Assembly: GCA_001627865.1 (NCBI GenBank)
Contig: LUQO01000037.1
Location: 1 to 56,397 of the forward strand
Source: SAR324 cluster bacterium REDSEA-S27_B3
GTDB lineage: Bacteria > SAR324 > NAC60-12
Direction: 5' to 3'
Length of the DNA stretch: 56,397 bases
Below the pieces are notes generated by a model, which worked only from the letters and a program-made list of their open reading frames with translations, did no database searches and was not told where the DNA came from. This document shows, one piece after another, positions 28,589 to 35,822 of the stretch; position 1 is the first letter of the stretch, and each line of letters starts with the position of its first letter. Position numbers and translations under genes: made by a program.

Positions 28589-29940
28589 ACGATTTTATAA
28601 CAGGGTTTGTACTCAGAATCACTGGACAATTTCATCCTTTTTTGCTCACAAAACGACAGTAGTAAATCATCCAGTTCACGCATAATTTTCGGGTCTCCGG
28701 AAATTTCAAACGGACCATATTTTTCAATGGAAATTATTACCTCATCCTTAATATTTCCTGAAACAATACCGGAAAACATCTTGCGCAGATTTTCTGCAAG
28801 TTTATGTTTTGGCTGTTCGTAATGCAAATTTAATGAAGACATGGCTTCATGACTGGGAAAAAATGGCCGCTGATGACCATGATCAATGTGAAGCATCCAG
28901 TTATAATAAAATGCATCTCCTGATTTTCTCCGGAATTCCCGCACATGTTTGATACCTGAATGAATTCTTCTTGCAACCAGTTCCGGATCATTAATTATGA
29001 TTTCGTAATATTTTCTGGCATCATCTCCCAGGGTAGTACAAATAAATCCGTCAATTCGATCAAAATAAGCTCTGCTTTCAACAGGACCGGTAAAAATCAG
29101 AGGAAATGGTTGATCTTTATTGTTTGGATGCATCAGGATTCCAATTAAATATAATATTTCTTCTGTTGTTCCAACTGCTCCGGGAAAAACCACGAAACCG
29201 TGCCCTGTTCGCACAAATGCTTCAAGACGCTTCTCCATATCCGGCATGACAATCAGGTTATTTACAATAGGATTTGGAGATTCTGAAGCAATTATTCCGG
29301 GCTCAGTAATCCCAATATAGCGACCGTTTATATAACGCTGTTTAGCGTGAGCTATAGTAGCCCCTTTCATTGGACCTTTCATGGCTCCGGCTCCACAGCC
29401 GGTACAAATATTCAATTCACGCAACCCCAACTGATAACCAACCTTTTTGGTGTATTGATACTCGTCCTCACTGATTGAATGACCTCCCCAGCAAACTACC
29501 AAATTGGGATCTACCTGCTCTCTAAGTAGTCCTGTGTTTCGCAGTATATGGTATATAAAATCAGTAATTGCGGCAGAATCACTCAGATTATATCCACCTT
29601 TTTTCCTTATCTCTGTCCCCACATACACTATATCCCGCAAAACAGAAAAAAGATGCTCATTGATGCCCTGAATCAATTTGCCGTCAACAAAGGCCTGTGA
29701 CGGGGCGTTACGGAGTTCCAGCTTGATGCTTCTTGTTTGCTGGACAACCTTGATGCTGAAATCCGGATAATTTTCCAACATTTCTTTTCCACTGTCAGTG
29801 CGACTGTCACTGTTAAGAACCGCCAGAGAACAACGACGGAACAATTCATTCAGTCCTCCGTTTTCCGGATCAGTGAGTTGTCGGATTTCCTGCTGTGAAA
29901 GAAAATCGAGAATACCTTTTGGACGGATACTGGCATCCAT
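28585..29940 (-). CDS. ppnN: LOG-family nucleotide 5'-monophosphate nucleosidase (PpnN/YgdH)
   Basis: PpnN cleaves the N-glycosidic bond of purine or pyrimidine monophosphates, releasing base and ribose 5-phosphate; in E. coli it responds to (p)ppGpp. The 451-residue length matches the long PpnN class (E. coli about 454) rather than short plant-like LOG proteins. Family marks are CWGGHSIS at 150-157, GCGAGAMKGPMKGA at 181-194 and PGAVGTTEE at 253-261, followed by ILMHPNNKDQPFPLIFTGP. It is the first gene of a three-gene operon with chaC and the acid phosphatase. Base salvage could then link to the distant purine genes at 52-54 kb. Confidence 0.92.
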   Translation of the reverse strand: MDASIRPKGILDFLSQQEIRQLTDPENGGLNELFRRCSLAVLNSDSRTDSGKEMLENYPDFSIKVVQQTRSIKLELRNAPSQAFVDGKLIQGINEHLFSVLRDIVYVGTEIRKKGGYNLSDSAAITDFIYHILRNTGLLREQVDPNLVVCWGGHSISEDEYQYTKKVGYQLGLRELNICTGCGAGAMKGPMKGATIAHAKQRYINGRYIGITEPGIIASESPNPIVNNLIVMPDMEKRLEAFVRTGHGFVVFPGAVGTTEEILYLIGILMHPNNKDQPFPLIFTGPVESRAYFDRIDGFICTTLGDDARKYYEIIINDPELVARRIHSGIKHVREFRRKSGDAFYYNWMLHIDHGHQRPFFPSHEAMSSLNLHYEQPKHKLAENLRKMFSGIVSGNIKDEVIISIEKYGPFEISGDPKIMRELDDLLLSFCEQKRMKLSSDSEYKPCYKIV

Positions 29941-29960
29941 ATTAAAATGTAGGAAAATTT

Positions 29961-30122
29961 ATGTTTGAAACAAAAACTGAATTTGAAGAATCAGCAATGA
30001 ATATGTATTTTAGACGCACCTATACTAATTTAGCGGTGCTGAAATTTCAACCAGGAGAGCGCATTATAGAGGGAAATAAATTCGCTGGTATTTTAAGTTT
30101 TACACTTTCGTTCACGGACTGA
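29961..30122 (+). CDS. Candidate 53-residue small protein
   Basis: A short open frame starts at ATG 29961 behind a good Shine-Dalgarno sequence (AGGA at 29951-29954, spacing 6) and ends at TGA 30120-30122. The product begins MFETKTEFEESAMNMYF and is acidic at its start, with no membrane segment or recognised domain. It is divergent from ppnN and convergent with the FmdB-like gene, in a stretch that would otherwise be empty. The evidence is the ribosome site and the intact frame only, so this is a weak call. Confidence 0.3.
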   Translation: MFETKTEFEESAMNMYFRRTYTNLAVLKFQPGERIIEGNKFAGILSFTLSFTD

Positions 30123-30131
30123 CCAGTCCGT
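30114..30131. terminator. Short hairpin between convergent small genes
   Basis: ACGGACT (30114-30120) pairs with AGTCCGT (30125-30131) across a GACC loop. It covers the end of the candidate 53-residue ORF and lies just beyond the stop of the FmdB-like gene. No T-run follows on either strand. It is a possible bidirectional end point, supported by position and symmetry only. Confidence 0.35.
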
Positions 30132-30143
30132 AATTCAAATTGC

Positions 30144-30344
30144 TCAACTAAACGGACTTCTTGATGGCGCACAGACTGAAGGCATTCCAGAGGCAGAACC
30201 GCCAACCGCAAAAGAACTTACGGAACGACGTGTTTCTCTGCTGCCGCATTCAGGACAACTGATTGGTGAGTCCATTTCTGAACTGCGTCTGAGCTCAGTA
30301 AAACCGCTTTCACATTGCCCGCACTGATAATCATAAAGTGGCAT
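30144..30344 (-). CDS. FmdB-family zinc ribbon protein
   Basis: A 66-residue protein with the start MPLYDYQCGQC and a second pair SCPECGS, giving the zinc-ribbon cysteines Cys8, Cys11, Cys30 and Cys33. A Gly/Ser-rich tail ends in a proline-serine stretch. The family is called FmdB after a putative formamidase regulator, but its general function is unknown. It is transcribed alone, divergent from ccmF with a 250-base spacer in which I see no other structure. Confidence 0.88.
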   Translation of the reverse strand: MPLYDYQCGQCESGFTELRRSSEMDSPISCPECGSRETRRSVSSFAVGGSASGMPSVCAPSRSPFS

Positions 30345-30594
30345 TACTTCTCCTTAAATGTGTATTGATATATCCTGCTTACATAATATCACACCAGAAG
30401 TGCAAATCAAAGCCTGGATTAAACAGTGTTTTCTTAAAAAGAATAATCTGTTTTATTAACCTTCAAATACAGAATCATACTCCCGACTTTTATATTTGAA
30501 TATTAATACAAACTTGACAAGTAACCATTGTCAGATCATTCTGTTGTATATAGTCCAATTTAAATGCTTAAACAATCTATTAGCAAGAAACTGA

Positions 30595-32604
30595 ATGGCT
30601 GATTTAGGTACAATTTCACTTATGGCTGCATTCGCGGTTTGTCTTTACGGAGCAGTTGTTCCTCACATTGGTATACGAAACAACAACTGGAATTTAATCC
30701 GTTCTGCACAAAACGCCAGCATACTGTCGTTTTTCCTGGTGGCAATAGCTTCAGGAATTTTGATTCATGCACTTGTAATCAGCGATTTCAGCATATTTTA
30801 TGTGTGGAGACATTCCAGCACGGATATGCCTCTGATCTACAAAATTACATCATTCTGGGGTGGTCTGGAAGGATCACTGTTATTCTGGACTCTTGTTCAA
30901 AGTTTTTTTGCCATGATCGTAGCTTTCCGTTACCAGTACTCAAATCGTGAAATCATTCCGTATGTGATTACTACACTAAACGCAATAATGGCTTTTCTGC
31001 TGCTATTGTTGATCGGATGGTCAAATCCTTTGGATTTACAGGCAGTTATCCCCACAGAAGGACGTGGACTGAATCCACTTTTGCAGAATCCAGCAATGGC
31101 AGCCCATCCGCCTGCATTGTATCTGGGATTTATCGGATTCAGTGTACCATTTGCCTTTGCCATGGGCGGATTGATTCGGGGGAAAATGGATAATGAATGG
31201 GTACTCACAACACGACGCTGGACATTGATGTCCTGGTACTTCCTTGCATCCGGACTGATTTTAGGAGGACTATGGGCTTATGAGGAATTAGGCTGGGGAG
31301 GATTCTGGGCCTGGGATCCAGTGGAAAACGCGGCATTGATGCCATGGCTGACAGGTACAGCTTTTCTTCATTCTGTAATGATCCAGGAAAAACGTAACAT
31401 GCTCAAAATCTGGAATGTGGTGCTGATCATTACCACATTTGGCCTGACAATTATCGGCACTTTTCTGACTCGTTCCGGAATCATCAATTCAGTTCATTCC
31501 TTTACTCAATCAGAAATTGGACCCGCCTTTTTAATTTACTTAGCACTGATTCTGATTGTGGGCTTTGCTTTGTTATTCAAGCGCATCCAGATGCTGGAAT
31601 CCGAACACAAAATTGAATCAGTGCTCTGTAGAGAAAATGTTTTTCTAGCCCAAAATGTATTACTTGTAGGTATTGCTTTTACAGTTTTGCTGGGCACAAC
31701 ATTTCCTTTACTGGCAGAAGCAGTTCGCGGAACCAAGCTCTCAATTCAAGCACCATTCTTCAATACCATTACAGCGCCAATGGGCTATGCTCTTTTATTT
31801 CTGATGGGTATAGGAATGCTGATTTCATGGCGAAAATCCAGCCTGGATAGTTTACGTAGAAACTTTCAAAACCCGATTATACTGGCAACTGTTGGCACTT
31901 TAATATCATTTTGGCTGATGTTTGAAAAAAATGTAAACTGGGGTGTTTATATCATTTTTTGGACAACAATTTTTGTAACTTCAACAATGGTTTTTGAAAT
32001 TGTGAAAGCCGCAAACATAAAAGGCCGTCAAACTGACAGCAATATACTGATGGGAGCATTTTATGTGATTTCACGTAATCGCAGACGTTATGGAGGATTG
32101 CTGATTCATTTTGGAGTTGTGCTGATGTTCTTAAGCTTTGCAGGTACTTTTTTCAGTATTGAAAAAGATCTGACACTTGAAACTGGTGAATCCAGACAAA
32201 TTGGAAATTATCGTCTGGAATTTCAAAATGTTAATGAATTCATGGTTGGCAATGCCCGGCACAGGGCGGCAATTGTAAAGGTTTTTGATTCAGAAGATAA
32301 TTTACTTGAAGTTTTGAAACCCGCAAAAAGCTTTTATCCTACCCAACCGCAGCCATTGACTGAAGTTGCCATCCGTCGTACGTTCCTTGAAGATTTGTAT
32401 CTTATTTTTTCCAGCGAAGATGGTGGTGAAAAAGGTTCTGTTACCCTTAGGGTTTTCATTAATCCACTTGTAGGATGGGCATGGATGGCCCTGCCGGTTT
32501 TTACTTTGGGTGTTGGAATATGCCTGACTTACAGACCTAAAAGCCTTATTGCGCAGGAAACCATTAACAGAGAACGTTATCTGGCACTGCAGGAAGCTGG
32601 ATAA
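30595..32604 (+). CDS. ccmF: Cytochrome c maturation haem lyase CcmF
   Basis: CcmF attaches haem from CcmE to the CXXCH motifs of exported cytochromes. The 669-residue protein is mostly membrane helices. The WWD haem-handling motif is at 234-241 (WGGFWAWDPVENAALMPW), preceded by the usual AHPPALYLGF region and followed by FLTRSGIINSVHSF. A large C-terminal periplasmic section and a last helix complete the family layout. It fits the cytochrome-rich genes that follow (at least five CXXCH motifs within 14 kb). No other ccm gene (A-E, G, H) is next to it here. The gene ends in a strong terminator 120 bases downstream. Confidence 0.93.
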   Translation: MADLGTISLMAAFAVCLYGAVVPHIGIRNNNWNLIRSAQNASILSFFLVAIASGILIHALVISDFSIFYVWRHSSTDMPLIYKITSFWGGLEGSLLFWTLVQSFFAMIVAFRYQYSNREIIPYVITTLNAIMAFLLLLLIGWSNPLDLQAVIPTEGRGLNPLLQNPAMAAHPPALYLGFIGFSVPFAFAMGGLIRGKMDNEWVLTTRRWTLMSWYFLASGLILGGLWAYEELGWGGFWAWDPVENAALMPWLTGTAFLHSVMIQEKRNMLKIWNVVLIITTFGLTIIGTFLTRSGIINSVHSFTQSEIGPAFLIYLALILIVGFALLFKRIQMLESEHKIESVLCRENVFLAQNVLLVGIAFTVLLGTTFPLLAEAVRGTKLSIQAPFFNTITAPMGYALLFLMGIGMLISWRKSSLDSLRRNFQNPIILATVGTLISFWLMFEKNVNWGVYIIFWTTIFVTSTMVFEIVKAANIKGRQTDSNILMGAFYVISRNRRRYGGLLIHFGVVLMFLSFAGTFFSIEKDLTLETGESRQIGNYRLEFQNVNEFMVGNARHRAAIVKVFDSEDNLLEVLKPAKSFYPTQPQPLTEVAIRRTFLEDLYLIFSSEDGGEKGSVTLRVFINPLVGWAWMALPVFTLGVGICLTYRPKSLIAQETINRERYLALQEAG

Positions 32605-32632
32605 ATAGATCGTGTACTACTACCGCCTAAAT

Positions 32633-32711
32633 GAGGTAGCTTCGAATTTGAGCTGAAGCCCTCTAAAGCTTAAAATAATTCCTTTCGTTTTGATCGGCCC
32701 GCTAACGCGGG
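32633..32711 (+). ncRNA. Structured segment resembling an IS200/IS605-type right end
   Basis: Just after ccmF the sequence can form nested stems: GAGG (32633-32636) with CCTC (32660-32663), and directly inside it GCTTC (32639-32643) with GAAGC (32655-32659). A further hairpin CCCGC/GCGGG at 32698-32711 follows. The text GCCTAAATGAGGTAGCTTCGAA, given here only by its first 20 bases (GCCTAAATGAGGTAGCTTCG, 32626-32645), reminds me of the structured ends of TnpB-type elements. No TnpA or TnpB frame is present, so it would be a solo remnant. This identification rests on memory of such ends and is uncertain. Confidence 0.25.
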
Positions 32712-32721
32712 TATACTAAAG

Positions 32722-32749
32722 TCATCGCATGAAGGCGATGATTTTTTTT
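32722..32749 (+). terminator. Intrinsic terminator downstream of ccmF
   Basis: TCATCGC (32722-32728) and GCGATGA (32735-32741) form a perfect 7-base-pair stem with a 6-base loop, followed directly by eight T residues (32742-32749). This is the clearest rho-independent terminator in the window. It separates ccmF and the structured element behind it from the cupredoxin gene, which therefore needs its own promoter. Confidence 0.85.
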
Positions 32750-33114
32750 CCCATTCCCCGAAAAGGATAATAATTTAACAAAGTAAAGCCAGCATAATTT
32801 ATTAGTAACAGGAAAGTTGTTTTAACAATTCTTAAAACAATAATCGTAAAAGTAAATTACAGAATTTTGAGCTCATTTACATAACAATTTTAGAACTTAA
32901 CTCTGTTGATGCAGATTATCTATTTTTTTTCCTTTTTATATCTTATTGAAATAATTGAAATAAATTTACATATCGTATTTTTTTAATTTTTTTTATAAAA
33001 AGCTTGTATTTAACATTATTCGTAGTAATATACGCTGTACTTAGGGTAGTATGATCGTTTGTAGTACCCTTTCCTTCCTTTAATTTCTAACCATTAAACT
33101 AAGATTTTTTACCG
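32750..33114 (+). promoter_or_regulatory. AT-rich leader of the cupredoxin gene with possible promoter and hairpin
   Basis: This spacer after the terminator has no coding frame. A plausible sigma-70-like pair is TTGTAT (33004-33009) and TAATAT (33026-33031), separated by 16 bases. Downstream, AGGGTA (33043-33048) can pair with TACCCT (33065-33070) around a 16-base loop, 45 bases before the ATG, and could be part of a regulated leader. Long A and T runs (32930-32999) precede the promoter and may be bent DNA. All of this is read by eye. Confidence 0.4.
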
Positions 33115-33852
33115 ATGAGATTTTATACCCTATTTATCTGCCTGCTGTTTCTTTATTTCATGTTGATAAACTTGATGCCTGCTTATGCTTACAAAGAAGT
33201 AAGCGTATCTGATGGAGGAATCATCACAGGTAAAGTCGTGTTCAAAGGCAGAGTTCCAAAACGTACTATCATTCCTACCAAAGACAAATCAGTTTGCGGG
33301 GGCATGAGAAAAGAACCAAAAATTCTTGTAGGAAAAAACAAGGGAGTGCAGGAAGGAATTGTTTATCTTAAAAAAGTAAAACAGGGCAAAGCCTGGCCTG
33401 CACAGGAATCAGCACCAGTACTGGACCAGAAAAACTGTAGATTCTCCCCAAATGTACAAATCATACGAAAAGGAGATCTTGAGATATTGAATTCTGATCC
33501 GGTACTTCACAACACACATGGATATCTTTGCAAAAAGCTGGGGAAACAGTGTAAACGTACTGTATTCAACTTGGCTCTACCTAATCAGGGCCAGACAATC
33601 AAGAAAAAACTCAAACGTGCAGGAACAGTGAAAGTTGACTGTGACGCGCACGGTTGGATGCTCGGATGGGTTCAGGTGGTAGACAATCCATACTATGCAA
33701 TAACAGATAATGATGGAGCATTTACCATAACTGAAGTTCCACCTGGCAAGCACACCCTGGTGGCCTTCCAGGGATACACTGGAGGGGTAGAAATACCTTT
33801 AACAGTAAAGGCAGGTCAGCGTCTGGAAGTGGAGGCGCAACTTAAGAAGTAA
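33115..33852 (+). CDS. Periplasmic cupredoxin-like protein with carboxypeptidase-regulatory-like C-terminal domain
   Basis: The 245-residue protein has a signal peptide (about 1-25, ending MPAYA). The body contains a plastocyanin/methylamine-utilisation-like cupredoxin fold. Candidate type 1 copper ligands are His132 or His135 (VLHNTHGY), Cys176 and His179 (VDCDAHGW) and Met182. From about 190 onward a small beta domain (DNDGAFTITEVPPGKHTLVAF) resembles the carboxypeptidase-regulatory-like fold. It could carry electrons in the periplasm or store copper. It is the first gene of a three-gene group, with a Tat metallophosphoesterase 49 bases later and then a SoxA-like cytochrome, ahead of ccoN. 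Confidence 0.78.
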   Translation: MRFYTLFICLLFLYFMLINLMPAYAYKEVSVSDGGIITGKVVFKGRVPKRTIIPTKDKSVCGGMRKEPKILVGKNKGVQEGIVYLKKVKQGKAWPAQESAPVLDQKNCRFSPNVQIIRKGDLEILNSDPVLHNTHGYLCKKLGKQCKRTVFNLALPNQGQTIKKKLKRAGTVKVDCDAHGWMLGWVQVVDNPYYAITDNDGAFTITEVPPGKHTLVAFQGYTGGVEIPLTVKAGQRLEVEAQLKK

Positions 33853-33901
33853 CTTCCTCCCAAGATACATTGGGTGGATTAATTTGCAATAGGAGGCAAA
33901 T

Positions 33902-35032
33902 ATGGCAAAAATACATCCTGATCAACAGGAGATGCATAAGGTCCTTGGAGGACAGAAACAGAAGCCAGACAATACAATGAGTATTTCGAGGCGCACGTTT
34001 CTACACAAATCAATCATTTCTGGTGGAGTAGTGGGCGCCGCCACTTATGGTTGGTGGCCTTTGGTTAATACCATTGATATTGCCCACGGAGCAAGTAATT
34101 TAAACTTCGCATGGGTTTCAGATACCCATCTCTATCCTAAAACCCTGAATACACGGTTTGTGGATAAAGCCGTAAGGGCTTTCAAGGAAGTGGAATCCAT
34201 GAAACCAGATTTCATGATCTTTGGTGGTGACCTTGCACAGAAAGGTGATCCTGAAGAACTGAAACTTGGTGCTCAGTTACTGAAGGCTGTGACAGTGAAA
34301 AAAGTCTTCATTCCCGGAGAACATGACTGGTATCTTGACATGGGTGCACTTTGGACCAAAGAGTTTGGATCATCACCTTGGAGCTTTGACCTGAAAGGAG
34401 TACATTTTGTTGGCTTGGATACAGTCAGCAGGGCTCCGGATTACTGGAGTGCTAAAAATATGAGCCCAAAAGAACGTATGGGACATATGGAAGCACTTGA
34501 TGGGTCAGTGGCTGGTCCTTGGGCCGGATTAGGACAGGAACAGCTCAAGTGGCTGGATACAGACCTTAGTGGTTTGAACAAGAGTCAGCCGATTGTGATC
34601 TTTTCACACAATCCTCTATATGAATACTATCCACCATGGAACTTCTGGGTTCGTGATTGGCGTGAAGTTCATGAGATTGTACGTCCTTACTCTAATGTAA
34701 CCAATATTCATGGTCACACGCATCAGGTGCTTTACAATGAAATCGGCAGTATGCGTTCTATCGGTATGCTGGCAACATCATGGCCATGGCCCTATGCTCC
34801 GGAAGGTGTTCCTAAGCTGACAAAACCTCACGTCCGTGTAGATCCAGGAGATCCGTTTGACGGCGTCGGCTGGGCAAAACATCGCTGGTCACAGCAAGAC
34901 CGCATCGATCATGATTATATGATGTGGGACAGAGATGTTTATGCTGATGCAACATGGGACTCAGGTACAGGAGACAATCCAGGTTTGGCCCTGAGAAGCA
35001 GAGTCGTTGATAAGATTTGGCAATATGAATAA
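33902..35032 (+). CDS. Tat-exported calcineurin-like metallophosphoesterase
   Basis: A 376-residue protein whose N terminus has a twin-arginine signal (SISRRTFLHKS at about 27-37, then a hydrophobic stretch), so it is exported folded with its metals. The phosphoesterase metal site runs DTH (Asp74, His76), GGD (Asp110), GEHD (140-142), SHNP (His236) and HGHTH (270-274). The usual GNHD Asn is Glu140 here. Translation starts behind a perfect AGGAGG (33891-33896). Neighbours are a cupredoxin upstream and a c-type cytochrome downstream, unlike a housekeeping phosphatase. A role on a periplasmic thioester or sulfate ester, by analogy with SoxB, is a guess. Confidence 0.82.
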   Translation: MAKIHPDQQEMHKVLGGQKQKPDNTMSISRRTFLHKSIISGGVVGAATYGWWPLVNTIDIAHGASNLNFAWVSDTHLYPKTLNTRFVDKAVRAFKEVESMKPDFMIFGGDLAQKGDPEELKLGAQLLKAVTVKKVFIPGEHDWYLDMGALWTKEFGSSPWSFDLKGVHFVGLDTVSRAPDYWSAKNMSPKERMGHMEALDGSVAGPWAGLGQEQLKWLDTDLSGLNKSQPIVIFSHNPLYEYYPPWNFWVRDWREVHEIVRPYSNVTNIHGHTHQVLYNEIGSMRSIGMLATSWPWPYAPEGVPKLTKPHVRVDPGDPFDGVGWAKHRWSQQDRIDHDYMMWDRDVYADATWDSGTGDNPGLALRSRVVDKIWQYE

Positions 35033-35124
35033 TATCTGATCAACAAGAAATGTGAATCGATGCAGGGCACGTGTCTAACAACAGCCTTGCTGGTAATTCG
35101 ATAACCTGATATTCGGAGAAGGAT

Positions 35125-35583
35125 ATGCTAAAGAATAAATCCAAAATAATTTGGATCATAACTGTAACTTCACTGTTTGTTGGAGTGACTCTGTTTCTGC
35201 TGACTCCCGTGTCAGCTCACAAAAAACGTCACTCGGCAGCAGACATGCAGGCGTTTGATGACGCCTATATGGAAGTTGTAAAAATGGGTGATGCTTTGTT
35301 CCACGGGGGCGGTCCTCAGGATGAACTGGGAATCACTCTATCCAAAACAGGTATGGCATGCGCAATGTGTCATCCATTTGCTTCAGATGTACACCCCCAT
35401 CAGTTCCCTAAATTCCAGGAACAAATGAGCGAAGTTGCTGGCTTACGGGAAATGATCAATTGGTGCATTGAAAAACCCAATGAAGGAGTAATGATTGGGA
35501 TTGACAGTGAAGCAATGGTTGCTTTGGAGGCTTACATCATGTGGTCTCACAAAGGTACCATTATTGAGCCTGGTACTCACTAA
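35125..35583 (+). CDS. Small periplasmic c-type cytochrome, SoxA-like
   Basis: A 152-residue exported protein (hydrophobic signal about 8-30, cut near VSA). One haem-binding motif C79-A-M-C82-H83 is present. The segment LREMINWCIEKPNEG, followed by a DSEAM-x-ALEAYI stretch, strongly resembles the C-terminal part of SoxA- and TsdA-type cytochromes, where a Cys or Met in this region can ligate the haem iron (Cys114 and Met123/131 are candidates). It would accept electrons or join two thiol partners in the periplasm. A metallophosphoesterase precedes it and ccoN follows after a large hairpin. Confidence 0.78.
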   Translation: MLKNKSKIIWIITVTSLFVGVTLFLLTPVSAHKKRHSAADMQAFDDAYMEVVKMGDALFHGGGPQDELGITLSKTGMACAMCHPFASDVHPHQFPKFQEQMSEVAGLREMINWCIEKPNEGVMIGIDSEAMVALEAYIMWSHKGTIIEPGTH

Positions 35584-35607
35584 CAGACACTTACACAGTG
35601 TTTATAT

Positions 35608-35659
35608 CTCATCGCGGTTTATTCCATTACCAGACTGGTAATGGATGGGCCGCAATGAG
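35608..35659 (+). terminator. Long imperfect hairpin between the cytochrome gene and ccoN
   Basis: An outer stem pairs CTCATCGCGG (35608-35617) with CCGCAATGAG (35650-35659) with one mismatch. An inner perfect palindrome TCCATTACCAG / CTGGTAATGGA is centred on 35634 (35623-35645). A short T-run follows (35660-35663). It may terminate the upstream trio or stabilise its 3' end while leaving partial read-through to ccoN, which starts 160 bases later. Confidence 0.6.
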
Positions 35660-35822
35660 TTTTACCAAAGTAAACACAGTTCTGTTAATGGTACTATGAA
35701 TCTCTTCAAAAATTTAAACCGGATAAGTTAATCCAATGTGTAATGCATATTTTCTGGATTGTCTTAATGAAAGTTGTTCAACCGGTTGAGCAAATTCACG
35801 TATAACTCAAAAAATAATTATA

